64,000 bases of DNA from Variovorax boronicumulans (GTDB lineage Bacteria > Pseudomonadota > Gammaproteobacteria > Burkholderiales > Burkholderiaceae_C), in contig NZ_JAUSSG010000007.1 in NCBI RefSeq assembly GCF_030812215.1, forward strand, positions 186,001 through 250,000, written 5' to 3'. Shown here in pieces: positions 32,859-41,552 of the stretch. Position 1 is the first letter of the stretch. Each line of letters opens with the position of its first letter. Position numbers and translations under genes: made by a program. The notes under the pieces are model-generated. The model made no database searches. It was given only the letters and a program-made list of their open reading frames with translations, and was not told where the DNA came from.

Positions 32859-34302
32859 GGCCAGCCTCCGGTGCGGCGAGGTCGCCTTCCGCGTCCACGC
32901 CTTCGCTCGCGGCCGACAGCGGCCGCATCGGATGGCGCGGCTCGCCCGGCCCGCCATGCACGGGCGCCTCGGGCGGTTCGCGGTCGCCTTCGGACGGGCC
33001 CTTGGCGATCAGCCGCAAGCCATAGGCCGTGCCGGCGCCGAACACCGCGATGTAGACCAGCACGAACAGCGCGAGCGTGAAGCCGACCTGCGACGCCGAA
33101 TGCTGCGGCGAGACCGCATCGGCGGTGCGCATGAGGCCGTACACCACCCAGGGCTGGCGGCCGATCTCGGTCGTGTACCAGCCCGCGAGGATGGCCACCA
33201 GACCCGCGGGCGACAGCACCAGCGCGAAGCGCAGGAAGAGCCGGTTGGAAAAGACGCGCTCGCGCCTTCGCAACCACAGGCCCCAGAACGCGAGCGCGAT
33301 CATCAGCACGCCCAGGCCGACCATGAGGCGGAAGGTCCAGAACACGATGGTGGAGTTCGGCCGGTCCTCGGGCGGGAAGTCCTTCAGCGCCGGGATCTGC
33401 CCGTCCCAGCTGTGCGCGAGCAGCAGGCTGCCTGCACGCGGAATCTCGATGGCGTAGCGCGTGACCTCGGCCGCCATGTCAGGCCAGCCGAACAGGATGA
33501 GCGGCACGCCTTCGCCCTCCGGCGTGCGTTCCCAGTGGCCTTCGATGGCGGCGAGCTTGGCTGGCTGGTGTTCCATGGTGTTCAGGCCGTGCTGGTCGCC
33601 GATGAGCGCCTGTATCGGCGCGGCCGCCAGCAACATCCACAGCGCCATCGAGAGCATCGTGCGCACCCGCGTGTTGTCGCGCCCGCGCAGCAGGTGCCAG
33701 GCTGCGGCGCCGCCGACCATCAGCGCGGTGGCGATGTACGAAGCAACCACCGTGTGCGCAAGGCGGTAGGGGAACGACGGATTGAAGATCACCCGCAGCC
33801 AGTCGACCGGCACCACGCGGCCGTCGATGATCTCGTGGCCCTGCGGTGTCTGCATCCAACTGTTCGAGGCAAGGATCCAGGTGGCCGAGATCAGCGTGCC
33901 GATCGCCACGGCCAGCGTCGAGACGAAATGCAGCCCCGGTCCGACGCGGTCGCGCCCGAAGAGCATCACGCCGAGAAAGCCGGCTTCGAGGAAAAACGCG
34001 GTGAGCACCTCGTAGGCGAGCAGCGGCCCGGTCACGCCGCCGGCAAAGCGCGAGAAGTTGCTCCAGTTGGTGCCGAACTGGTAGGCCATGACCAGGCCCG
34101 ACACCACGCCCATGCCGAAGGCGACCGCGAACACCTTGATCCAGAACTGGTAGAGGTCGATGTAGACCTTGCGCCCGGTGCGCAGCCACAGGCCCTCGAG
34201 CACGGCGAGATAGCTCGCGAGCCCGATCGTGAGCGCCGGAAAGACGATGTGGAATGAGATCGTGAAACCGAACTGGATGCGCGCTAGCGTAAGGGAGTCC
34301 AT
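32848..34302 (-). CDS. cydA: Cytochrome bd-type quinol oxidase subunit I, CioA type
   Basis: A 484-residue membrane protein holding the haems b558, b595 and d. The N-terminus MDSLTLARIQFGFTISFHIVFPALTIGLAS contains the family His, ALIGDQHGLNTMEHQPAKLAAIEG is the quinol site region, and GRQPWVVYGLMRTADAVSP follows. The Q-loop between these is short, the mark of the cyanide-insensitive CIO branch. The C-terminus has a long hydrophilic Pro/Glu/His tail (EGDREPPEAPVHGGPGEPRH, ending in GHGH). The 184 bp before it must hold the promoter; no clear FNR/ANR box was seen, only a weak GGAC-N5-GTCC dyad at 34398-34410. Confidence 0.94.
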   Translation of the reverse strand: MDSLTLARIQFGFTISFHIVFPALTIGLASYLAVLEGLWLRTGRKVYIDLYQFWIKVFAVAFGMGVVSGLVMAYQFGTNWSNFSRFAGGVTGPLLAYEVLTAFFLEAGFLGVMLFGRDRVGPGLHFVSTLAVAIGTLISATWILASNSWMQTPQGHEIIDGRVVPVDWLRVIFNPSFPYRLAHTVVASYIATALMVGGAAAWHLLRGRDNTRVRTMLSMALWMLLAAAPIQALIGDQHGLNTMEHQPAKLAAIEGHWERTPEGEGVPLILFGWPDMAAEVTRYAIEIPRAGSLLLAHSWDGQIPALKDFPPEDRPNSTIVFWTFRLMVGLGVLMIALAFWGLWLRRRERVFSNRLFLRFALVLSPAGLVAILAGWYTTEIGRQPWVVYGLMRTADAVSPQHSASQVGFTLALFVLVYIAVFGAGTAYGLRLIAKGPSEGDREPPEAPVHGGPGEPRHPMRPLSAASEGVDAEGDLAAPEAGHGH

Positions 34303-34486
34303 GGCTGGGGCGTTTTCGTTGGTTGCGGCACATCGGTTCTGTGCCTACGTCATTGGACGCCTGGCGGCGGCTCTTGGGAATAGGACAGTTCGCCCTTGGA
34401 CATTTCGTCCCGCCCGGCGCCGTGAGTGCTGCAGACCGACTTCGCCTCGCCGTGCCGCTGCGGGGCAGGGGGTGGGGCGCCCGCTC

Positions 34487-34861
34487 TCAAGCCGCCGACG
34501 CAGCCCCGCCATCGCCGGCCTGCATCGTTCCCTTGTGTTGGGACTCGCCCGGAAAGCGGTGTTGGAAAGCTGACGCGCCGGGAATGTCGAGCTCGATCCA
34601 GGCCGGCGCATGATCGCTCGCACCGGTGCGCCCGCGCACGTTGCGGTCCACCCTCGGCACTGCGAAGCATCGGTGCGCGTTCGGCGTTCAGCAGCAGATG
34701 GTCGATGCGAAGTCCGGCGTCGCGCGGATAGCGATTGCGCCAGTACATCCAGAAGGGAACGGCACGCGGTCGGGATGGCTCGCACGAAACGCATCGGTCC
34801 AGCGCTCGGCCCGCGCATAGAGCCTGCGTGCTTCCAAGATCTGCCTTGCGCTGTCTAGTCG
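34487..34861 (-). pseudogene. Exodeoxyribonuclease III C-terminal fragment, frameshifted
   Basis: Reading the - strand from 34861 gives ARRLYARAERWTDAFRASHP, then after a frame change near 34755 WMYWRNRYPRDAGLRIDHLL, then after a second change near 34652 VDRNVRGRTGASDHAPAWIE and a stop at 34487. These join into the C-terminal third of an XthA-type AP endonuclease, including the catalytic SDHAP motif and the RIDHLLL motif. The N-terminal two thirds are absent. This is a clear pseudogene. Confidence 0.85.
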
Positions 34862-34960
34862 AGGCTTGGGCGGGTGATTTTATTTAACATAATACACATT
34901 GTGTTCTTTAATCATTCGCCAAGTTAGCCCCCAATTCCGGCCCCGCACAAGAGAATACGC
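34862..34960. other. AT-rich gap with a small dyad
   Basis: About 99 bp, with a core (34878-34915) far richer in A/T than the neighbourhood. It contains ACACA-T-TGTGT as a perfect dyad. It could be a promoter region or the scar where the exonuclease gene was truncated. Confidence 0.35.
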
Positions 34961-35443
34961 TCAGGAGCCCTGCGGACTGACCGACGCCAACGACGGATCG
35001 AAATCCGCTTCCACGCGTCCGATGTCCGGCACCCGCTGATACCGCAGCACGCGATATCCAGCTTCGATCAGCATCGCGTCCCGGTCTGGATCGCGCCGGG
35101 CCTTGTCCTTTTGATTTTTGTCGCCGAGCTCGACCACAGCCACGACTTTGAACGAGCGGTCGCACACGACGAAGTCGGCGATCTTGCGGCTGAATGTGCT
35201 GCGCGCCGCGCGCGTGCGGGCCGTGAGCAAGGCGCCGAAGCTGACCTGCGGCAGTACCACCAGGTCCGGGAGCGTTTGCACGAGGCGGTTGTACATCGCC
35301 TGCTCGCGCGCAGTGAGTGGTGCCCGGGCCTTGGGCTTATCGACGAAGTTGCTGGTGTTTTGCTCGGACCTTTTCTTGGCCACCACCAGAAACACCAGCA
35401 CGCCGACAACCAACAAAACGACCATGAATAGGAACGTATTCAT
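34961..35443 (-). CDS. DUF2726 membrane-anchored protein
   Basis: A 160-residue protein with one N-terminal membrane helix (residues 4-22) and a cytoplasmic DUF2726 domain: LTAREQAMYNRLVQTLP, VLPQVSFGALL, FSRKIADFVVCDRSFKVVAVVELGD, then RDPDRDAMLIEAGYRVLRYQ. The core D-F-V-V-C-D, then V-E-L and a late Lys/Arg pattern recalls restriction-endonuclease-like folds, in line with views of DUF2726 as nuclease-related. Its substrate is unknown. It lies apart from the neighbouring operon (93 bp). Confidence 0.8.
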   Translation of the reverse strand: MNTFLFMVVLLVVGVLVFLVVAKKRSEQNTSNFVDKPKARAPLTAREQAMYNRLVQTLPDLVVLPQVSFGALLTARTRAARSTFSRKIADFVVCDRSFKVVAVVELGDKNQKDKARRDPDRDAMLIEAGYRVLRYQRVPDIGRVEADFDPSLASVSPQGS

Positions 35444-35536
35444 CTCTGCTTCTCCTTCTCTACAGAGTCTCGCACGAGTGCGCAGGCGCCCTTTTATTGA
35501 CCTTTTGCCGGGCCCGCAAGGCGATGAAATCAGCCC

Positions 35537-35746
35537 TCAACGCTTGGGCGAATTTCCGGATCCTCTGCCTTCGTAGTTCACTCCCTTGGTCTGCTTGATC
35601 TCGATCTTCTTCGCGTCAGGACAGGGCTCGTTCGAATACACGACCTTGCCGCCCTGCACGCATTTGTAGATCGAGTGCTGGGCCCCGGCGTCGAATGCGA
35701 CCGTCGTCAAACCCAGTGCGAGCGCAACGCCGCCCCATCTCACCAT
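35537..35746 (-). CDS. DUF4124-like exported small protein
   Basis: A 69-residue protein with a signal peptide (cut after FDAGAQ) followed by HSIYKCVQGGKVVYSNEPCPDAKKIEI, the DUF4124 pattern with two cysteines likely to form a disulfide. DUF4124 proteins are periplasmic and uncharacterised. The start overlaps the end of the ankyrin gene by seven bases, making it the last gene of the mltG-to-tatD transcript. Confidence 0.8.
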   Translation of the reverse strand: MVRWGGVALALGLTTVAFDAGAQHSIYKCVQGGKVVYSNEPCPDAKKIEIKQTKGVNYEGRGSGNSPKR

Positions 35747-36417
35747 TTGCCGTCCTTCGGCACCGGCTTCGGGCCAGCCTTGGCATTCATTGCGGCCGTG
35801 ATGAGCTGCGCCGCTTCCGTACGGTTCGCCTTGTTCGCGAAGTCGACCGCTGTCATACCCAACTGATTTTTCATCGTCGTGTCAGCGCCTTCGGCCAGCA
35901 GCAGCTTCACGGCTTCGCCCGAGCCGTACATGGCAGCCATCATCAACGGCGTGGTGCCGTTGGGCGACTGCGCATCGATGAAGGCGTAGTTGTCGAGCAG
36001 CACTTTCATGATCGTCAGCTGGCCGCTGGTGGCCGCGTAATGCAGCGGCGTCCAGCCGGTCTTGTTGACGGCTGCATCGCGCTTGAGCAGTTGGGTGACC
36101 AGATCCTGCTGGCCCTTGATGGCCGCCAGCATCAGCGGGGTTTCGTCTTTGGCGTTGGCGATGTCCACGTTGAGCTGCGGCGATTCGAGCAGCACCTGGA
36201 TGACCTTCGGCGACGGTTCGCGCAACGCGATGAGCAAGCCGGTCTGGCCGTTTTCGTCGCGCGTGTTCGGATCGAACCCGCGCTGGAGCAGGCTGCGCAC
36301 GCCGCTGGCGTTGTCGCCGCGCACGGCACGGAAAAAGTCCTCGAATGATCCTGCGTGCGCTGCAAAAGATGCAGCAATGACAAGGAGATAAAGTGACTTC
36401 TTGAAGTAGTTTTTCAT
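35740..36417 (-). CDS. Exported ankyrin-repeat protein
   Basis: A 225-residue protein. The signal peptide MKNYFKKSLYLLVIAASFAAHA precedes about five ankyrin repeats, for example DETPLMLAAIKGQQDLVTQLL, GWTPLHYAATSGQLTIMKVLL and GTTPLMMAAMYGSGEAVKLLL. It should act in the periplasm as a binding scaffold; partner unknown. Its start overlaps the tatD stop by four bases, so it is translated with the housekeeping operon. Confidence 0.9.
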   Translation of the reverse strand: MKNYFKKSLYLLVIAASFAAHAGSFEDFFRAVRGDNASGVRSLLQRGFDPNTRDENGQTGLLIALREPSPKVIQVLLESPQLNVDIANAKDETPLMLAAIKGQQDLVTQLLKRDAAVNKTGWTPLHYAATSGQLTIMKVLLDNYAFIDAQSPNGTTPLMMAAMYGSGEAVKLLLAEGADTTMKNQLGMTAVDFANKANRTEAAQLITAAMNAKAGPKPVPKDGKW

Positions 36418-37220
36418 GATCTGACGTCCCTGAATAATGTGTCGAAGTTGTCGCTCGTTGCCTTGGCGATGGCCTCCACGGGCAGGTTTCGCAGTTCGGC
36501 AATCTGTTGTGCCACATAGGGCACATACGACGGATTGTTGGTCTTGCCGCGGTACGGCACGGGCGCCAGATACGGACTGTCGGTTTCGATCAGCATGCGA
36601 TCGAGCGGCACGAAGGCGGCCACGTCGCGCAGACCCTGCGCCTTCTTGAAGGTCAGGATGCCCGAGAACGAGATGTAGAAGCCCAGGTCGAGTGCCGCGC
36701 GCGCGACCTCGGCGGTTTCGGTAAAGCAATGAAACACGCCGCCGGCCGCACCCGCGGAGCCGTCTTCGCCCTCCTCCTTGAGGATCGCAATCGTGTCGGC
36801 CGAGGCCTCGCGGGTATGGATGATGAGCGGCTTGCGGGTCTGCTGCGCCGCGCGGATGTGCACGCGGAAGCGGTCGCGCTGCCACTCCATGTCGGCGATG
36901 CTGCGGCCGCCCTTGCGTTCTTCCATCTGGTAGTAGTCGAGGCCGGTCTCGCCGATGGCCACCACGCGGGGCCGGGCCGAGAGGCGCACCAGGTCTTCGA
37001 CGCTGGGCTCGGCGATGTCCTCGTTGTCGGGGTGCACGCCCACGCTGGCCCAGAAGTTGTCGTAGCTGGCGGCGAGCGCCTGCACGTCGTCGAACTCCTC
37101 GAGCTTGGTGCAGATGCAGAGGGCCCGGTCGACCTTGGCCGCAGCCATGGCGGCGCGGATCTGCGGCATCTGGTCCGCGAACTCAGGGAAGGTCAGGTGG
37201 CAATGGGAGTCTGTGAACAT
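36414..37220 (-). CDS. tatD: TatD-family metal-dependent DNase
   Basis: A 268-residue TIM-barrel hydrolase. Metal ligands are in TDSHCHL (start), GETGLDYY, PLIIHTREA, FHCFTE and ETDSPYLAP. The ATG at 37220 gives the normal MFTDSHCHL start; frames further upstream only lengthen it without support. TatD/YcfH proteins are 3'-5' exonucleases of DNA repair. Position after holB and pilZ is typical. Confidence 0.93.
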   Translation of the reverse strand: MFTDSHCHLTFPEFADQMPQIRAAMAAAKVDRALCICTKLEEFDDVQALAASYDNFWASVGVHPDNEDIAEPSVEDLVRLSARPRVVAIGETGLDYYQMEERKGGRSIADMEWQRDRFRVHIRAAQQTRKPLIIHTREASADTIAILKEEGEDGSAGAAGGVFHCFTETAEVARAALDLGFYISFSGILTFKKAQGLRDVAAFVPLDRMLIETDSPYLAPVPYRGKTNNPSYVPYVAQQIAELRNLPVEAIAKATSDNFDTLFRDVRS

Positions 37221-37310
37221 CGGAAATGGCAGTGGAGTCAGCGCCCCAGTCACAAATACATGAAGCGGCGCCGAGCACGGAGTTCCGCGTCACCAGGGAC
37301 AGCGGAAAAC

Positions 37311-37700
37311 TCAAATGGTTTGGGTTGGGCGGTCCGACGCCATCGAGCCGCCAAGGGCTGCCTCGATGCGCGCCTTCAATTGGCGCGATTTGTCATCCGA
37401 AGGAAAACGGATGCCGACACCGGGCGCCCGGTTGCCGGCGGCGCGTGCCGGCGTGATCCACGCGACCTTGCCTGCCACTGGATAGCGCTGCGGGTCTTCG
37501 GGCAGCGTCAACAGCACATAGACGTCGTCGCCCAGCCGGTATTCGCGCGTGGTCGGAATGAAGATGCCGCCCTCGGCAAAGAGCGGGATGTAAGCCGCAT
37601 AGAGCGCCCCCTTCTCCTTGATGGCGAGCTGGATGACGCTCGGCCTGGCGGGCGTGGTGGCTGCGGACGCAGCGGGGGCGGGGGCGACAGGTTGGTTCAT
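37311..37700 (-). CDS. pilZ: PilZ-domain protein (type IV pilus biogenesis type)
   Basis: A 129-residue protein with a Pro/Ala-rich lead and a PilZ barrel: LAIKEKGALYAAYIPLFAEGGIFIPT, YRLGDDVYVLLTLPEDPQRYPVAGKVAWITP, PGVGIRF. The c-di-GMP motifs RxxxR and DxSxxG are not present, as in P. aeruginosa PilZ itself, which acts in type IV pilus assembly through protein contacts. It overlaps the holB stop by four bases. Confidence 0.9.
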   Translation of the reverse strand: MNQPVAPAPAASAATTPARPSVIQLAIKEKGALYAAYIPLFAEGGIFIPTTREYRLGDDVYVLLTLPEDPQRYPVAGKVAWITPARAAGNRAPGVGIRFPSDDKSRQLKARIEAALGGSMASDRPTQTI

Positions 37701-38713
37701 GGGCGGCGAGCGGCTGAGTTTAGGGTGCTTCGCGCTTCGCTCACAAGCGCTTCGAGCATGAGACCTGCATTGAACGGATGTTCCGCGGTTCGCGCGGCAT
37801 TCGCGAGCGACTTCGACCAACGCGCCAACGCCAGCCGCGATGGCGCAGCCGGCAGGTCGGCCGCCTCGAAGAAACGTGGTTCGGCACCATTGCCGACCGC
37901 CATCAGGTCATGGCAGAGCTTCTGCAGCGCGCCGACGGCCTGGGCGGGCGCATGGTCCGACAGCGCGCCCACGTCGCCACGCGAAATGGCCTTGGGAAAC
38001 AGCGACCAGGCCTTGGGCGATTGGCCGGAACGCGCGAGCCGCAAAGCGTCGCTCGGCCGTCCACCGGCGGCGCGCAACAAGGCAGCGGCATCGGCGGCCG
38101 GAACATCTTGCGCCACGAGCCAGGCTTCGGCCTCGGCCGTTTCGGGCCACGGCAGCGTGAAGCCGAGGCAGCGGCTGCGAATGGTCGGCAGCAACTGCCA
38201 CGCCGCCTCGCTGGCGAGCACGAAGCGCACATCGCCGACCGGCTCCTCCAGCGTCTTGAGCAGCGCGTTCGCGGTGATGGTGTTCATCCGCTCGGCCGGA
38301 TACACCAGCACGACCTTGCCGCGCCCGCGCGCGCTGGTGCGCTGGGCAAAGCCGACCGCGTCGCGCATCGCCTCGACGCGGATCTCGCGGCTTGCCTTGC
38401 GTTTCTTGTCGTCGATGTCGGCCTGGGCCTTCTCGTCGAGCGGCCAGCCGAGTTCCTGCATGGCGACTTCGGGCATCAGCACGCACAGGTCGGCGTGGGT
38501 GCGGACCTCGATGGCATGGCAGCTCGCGCAGTGGCCGCAGGCGGCACCGCCCTCTTCCGCCGGCTGCTCGCACAGCCAGGCGGCTGCGAGCGCCAGCGCG
38601 AGTTCGTATTGACCGATGCCCGATGGCCCTTGCAGCAGCCACGCATGGCCGCGCTGACGCAGCAGTTCGGCGAGCGGCTGGCGCAGCCAGGGTGTGAGGA
38701 CCGGCGCGCTCAT
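37697..38713 (-). CDS. holB: DNA polymerase III delta-prime subunit
   Basis: A 338-residue clamp-loader subunit. The P-loop is degenerate (QGPSGIGQYE, Lys replaced by Gln), which is normal for delta-prime as it does not hydrolyse ATP. A zinc-binding cysteine group (CGHCASCH) follows, then VVLVYPAERMNTITANALLKTLEEP and the SRC motif (TIRSRCLGF). It overlaps tmk by four bases. Confidence 0.93.
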   Translation of the reverse strand: MSAPVLTPWLRQPLAELLRQRGHAWLLQGPSGIGQYELALALAAAWLCEQPAEEGGAACGHCASCHAIEVRTHADLCVLMPEVAMQELGWPLDEKAQADIDDKKRKASREIRVEAMRDAVGFAQRTSARGRGKVVLVYPAERMNTITANALLKTLEEPVGDVRFVLASEAAWQLLPTIRSRCLGFTLPWPETAEAEAWLVAQDVPAADAAALLRAAGGRPSDALRLARSGQSPKAWSLFPKAISRGDVGALSDHAPAQAVGALQKLCHDLMAVGNGAEPRFFEAADLPAAPSRLALARWSKSLANAARTAEHPFNAGLMLEALVSEARSTLNSAARRP

Positions 38714-39360
38714 CGTGCGGCCCCAGTGTTCAGCGCGCCGCGCGCCACCAGCGCCGTTTCGATCTGCTGCCAGACCTGGTCGCGCGCCTGGCTGGCGTCG
38801 ATGCGAATGAAGCGTCGTGCGTCGGCGGCTGCGCGGTCTGCATAGCCTTGGGCTACGCGACGGAAGAACTCGACCGGCTGCGCCTCGAACTTGTCGGGCA
38901 CGCGCGCACCGGCCAATCGCTGCGCCGCGGTCTCGGGCGCGAGGTCGAACCACAGCGTGATGTGCGGCTGCAGCAGCCCTTCCGCCCTGCCCCCTTGTGC
39001 CCACTGTTCCAGCGTCGACAGCACGGCTGCATCGAAGCCACGTCCCGCGCCCTGGTAGGCAAAGGTGGCATCGGTGAAACGGTCGCACAGCACGAGGTCG
39101 CCGCGCGCAAGCGCCGGTTCGATGACCTGCACGATGTGGTCGCGCCGCGCTGCGAACACCAGCAGCGATTCGGTCAGCGGGTCCATCGGCTGCTCCAGGA
39201 TCAGCCCGCGCAGCGTTTCCGCCAGCGGCGTGCCGCCGGGCTCACGCGTGCGAACGACTGTCCGGCCCTGTGCCTTGAAGAGCGCTTCCATCGCATCGAG
39301 GTGGCTCGACTTGCCCGCGCCATCGATACCTTCCAGCGTCAGAAACAGACCTTCGCTCAT
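38710..39360 (-). CDS. tmk: Thymidylate kinase
   Basis: A 216-residue kinase that makes dTDP from dTMP. The P-loop is EGIDGAGKSSH, the dTMP-binding segment is REPGGTPLAE, and the DRY-like motif is LCDRFTDATFAYQGAGRG. The length is normal. Start and stop overlap mltG and holB by four bases each. Confidence 0.95.
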   Translation of the reverse strand: MSEGLFLTLEGIDGAGKSSHLDAMEALFKAQGRTVVRTREPGGTPLAETLRGLILEQPMDPLTESLLVFAARRDHIVQVIEPALARGDLVLCDRFTDATFAYQGAGRGFDAAVLSTLEQWAQGGRAEGLLQPHITLWFDLAPETAAQRLAGARVPDKFEAQPVEFFRRVAQGYADRAAADARRFIRIDASQARDQVWQQIETALVARGALNTGAAR

Positions 39361-40388
39361 TGCGTTGCCTTCGGTTTGGTGTCGCTGCTGCTGCCACCGC
39401 CGCGCTGGTACCGGTTGACCGCGCGGTTGTGGTCGTCGAGCGAACTGCTGAACTGGCTCGTGCCATCGCCGCGCGAAACGAAGTAGAGCGACTTGCTTTG
39501 CGCCGGCTGCACCGCCGCCAGCAGCGCGGCCTTGCCCGGCATCGCAATCGGCGTGGGCGGCAGGCCGCCGCGGGTGTAGGTGTTCCAGGGGGTGTCGGTC
39601 TGCAGGTCTTTCTTGCGCAGGTTGCCGTCGAAGGTGGCGCCCAGGCCGTAGATCACCGTGGGGTCGGTCTGCAGCGGCATGCCGATGCGCAGGCGGTTGG
39701 TGAAGACGGCGGCGATCTCGGCGCGGTCGTTGGCCTTTCCTGTCTCCTTTTCGACAATGCTGGCCAGAATCAACGCCTCATCGGCCGATTTGAGGGGCAA
39801 ATCGGCCGCGCGCGCCGCCCAGGCGGCCTCGAGCTTCTTGTCCATGGCTCGCATTGCGCGCTGCAACAGGGCGATGTCGGTCGAGCCCTTCGAATAGGTG
39901 TAGGTGTCCGGGAAGAAGCGGCCTTCGGGGTGCACGCCCGGCTTGCCCAGCTTGGCCATCAGCGCCTCGTCGGTCAGGCCGACGCTCTCGGGCTTGAGCT
40001 GGTCGGCCTTGCCGAGTGCGGCGCGCACCTGTCGCATGTTCCAGCCCTCGACCAGCACCAGGCTGCGCGTGGCTTCTTCGCCGCGCACCAGGATGTTGAG
40101 CAGCAGCTTGGGCGTCACGCCACGTTCCAGCTCGTAGCTGCCGGCGCGCATCTGGCGGTCCTGCCCCGAGACGCGGAACCACAGGTAGAGCAGTTGCGGC
40201 TGCACATCGACGCCGGCATTGGCCACCGCCTGGGCAATGCCGCGCGGCGTGGTGCCGGGATCGATGGAGAGATCGGCGCTGGGCGCCGACATCTTGAGCG
40301 GCTGGTGCACCCACCAGAGTCCGCCGGCGCCGAGCGCGAGCGCGATCAGGGCGGCCAGCAGGAAGAGCGTAAGAAAGAAGCTGCGCAC
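39357..40388 (-). CDS. mltG: Endolytic murein transglycosylase MltG
   Basis: A 343-residue protein from a GTG at 40388. One N-terminal membrane helix (about 3-25) anchors a periplasmic YceG domain: a LysM-like part (PRGIAQAVANAGVD, AGSYELERGVTPKLLLNILV) and the catalytic domain with ILASIVEKETG holding the essential Glu, FTNRLRIGMPLQTDPTVIYG and NTYTRGGLPPTPIAMPG. It cuts nascent glycan strands. No ATG or Shine-Dalgarno supports the start well, so it may differ by a few codons. Confidence 0.93.
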   Translation of the reverse strand: MRSFFLTLFLLAALIALALGAGGLWWVHQPLKMSAPSADLSIDPGTTPRGIAQAVANAGVDVQPQLLYLWFRVSGQDRQMRAGSYELERGVTPKLLLNILVRGEEATRSLVLVEGWNMRQVRAALGKADQLKPESVGLTDEALMAKLGKPGVHPEGRFFPDTYTYSKGSTDIALLQRAMRAMDKKLEAAWAARAADLPLKSADEALILASIVEKETGKANDRAEIAAVFTNRLRIGMPLQTDPTVIYGLGATFDGNLRKKDLQTDTPWNTYTRGGLPPTPIAMPGKAALLAAVQPAQSKSLYFVSRGDGTSQFSSSLDDHNRAVNRYQRGGGSSSDTKPKATQ

Positions 40389-40476
40389 GAATCCGATGGG
40401 AAGCGGTGGATAGATGGGAAAAGGGAGGGAGTCCCTGACGCCCGGAAGGAACAGGCCCGGCCATGATAATTCAGCG

Positions 40477-41406
40477 ATGACCACAGTCGTTCTCAACGGG
40501 GTAGCCACCCTCTCGCACCTCGGCGTGATTCGCGCCGAAGGCCCCGATGCCGCCAGCTTCCTGCACGGACAGCTGACCCAGGATTTCTCCCTCCTCGGCG
40601 CCACCGAAGCCCGTCTGGCCGCGCTCTGCACCGCCAAGGGCCGCGTGATCGCGAGCTTCATCGGCATCCGGCCGCAGCCCGAATCGATCCTTCTCGTGTG
40701 CAGCCGCGACATCCTTGCCGCGACGCTCAAGCGCCTGTCGATGTACGTGCTGCGCGCCAAGGTCAAGCTGACCGACGCCACCGACCAGTTCGCGCTCTGC
40801 GGCCTGGCCGGCACCGCGCTCACCGCCAACGGCCTCGATGCGGCCACGCCGCCCGGCAAGCGCACCGCCATCGGCGACGACATCAGCGTGGTTTCGCTCT
40901 ACCCGGCCGACAGCGTGCCGCGCGCGCTCTGGATCGCTCCCGCCGACCATGCCGCACCGGCCGGCCCGAAGCTCGATGCCGATCTCTGGCAATGGAGCGA
41001 AGTCCGCAGCGGCATCGTGACCGTGACCACGCCCATCATCGAAGCCTTCGTGCCGCAGATGATCAATTACGAATCGGTGGGCGGCGTGAACTTCAAGAAG
41101 GGCTGCTACCCCGGCCAGGAGATCGTGGCGCGCAGCCAGTTTCGCGGCACGCTCAAGCGGCGCACCTACCTCATGCAAGCCGATGCGCCCGTGGCGGTGG
41201 GCCAGGAAGTGTTCGCGGCCGACGATGGCGAGCAACCGGTGGGCACGGTGGCCCAGGCGGCGCAGGCCCCCGACGGCGGCGGCTGGTCGGCGCTGGTCTC
41301 GATGCAGATCTCGGCGCTCGAGGCCGGCGGACTGCATGCCGGCGCTGCCAGCGGTCCGGCTTTGACGGTCGAGCCGCTGCCCTATCCCTTGCTCGAAGAC
41401 ATCTGA
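40477..41406 (+). CDS. ygfZ: Folate-binding YgfZ/GcvT-like protein
   Basis: A 309-residue tetrahydrofolate-binding protein that helps repair or assemble some iron-sulfur enzymes. The signature KGCYPGQEIVARSQFRG with the conserved Cys is present, and FLHGQLTQDFSLL lies near the start. It is divergent from mltG, with 88 bp between the start codons. A strong terminator follows at 41445-41476. Confidence 0.93.
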   Translation: MTTVVLNGVATLSHLGVIRAEGPDAASFLHGQLTQDFSLLGATEARLAALCTAKGRVIASFIGIRPQPESILLVCSRDILAATLKRLSMYVLRAKVKLTDATDQFALCGLAGTALTANGLDAATPPGKRTAIGDDISVVSLYPADSVPRALWIAPADHAAPAGPKLDADLWQWSEVRSGIVTVTTPIIEAFVPQMINYESVGGVNFKKGCYPGQEIVARSQFRGTLKRRTYLMQADAPVAVGQEVFAADDGEQPVGTVAQAAQAPDGGGWSALVSMQISALEAGGLHAGAASGPALTVEPLPYPLLEDI

Positions 41407-41419
41407 TCTGTCTTCCCCC

Positions 41420-41443
41420 AACGCCCCGATCCAAAGGGGCGTT
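41420..41443 (+). repeat. Perfect 8-bp hairpin after ygfZ
   Basis: AACGCCCC (41420-41427) pairs with GGGGCGTT (41436-41443) around an 8-base loop. It lies directly before the terminator stem, so the ygfZ transcript ends in two stacked hairpins. Confidence 0.6.
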
Positions 41444-41444
41444 C

Positions 41445-41476
41445 GGCGCCATCGAAAAAGATGGCGCCATTTTTTT
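41445..41476 (+). terminator. Rho-independent terminator of ygfZ
   Basis: GGCGCCATC (41445-41453) pairs perfectly with GATGGCGCC (41460-41468) around GAAAAA, followed by ATTTTTTT. This is the clearest intrinsic terminator in the window. Confidence 0.9.
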
Positions 41477-41552
41477 GCGTACCGCTTAACCCCGCCGTCG
41501 ATGCTGCGCCGTAGAAGCCTGCATCGATCCACTCCTGGCAAGGAAGAGCACC

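Noticed and set aside
34398..34410. GGAC-N5-GTCC dyad upstream of cydA as an FNR/ANR-type site
   Set aside because: It lacks the TTGAT-N4-ATCAA pattern and arms are only four bases; not enough to call a regulator site.
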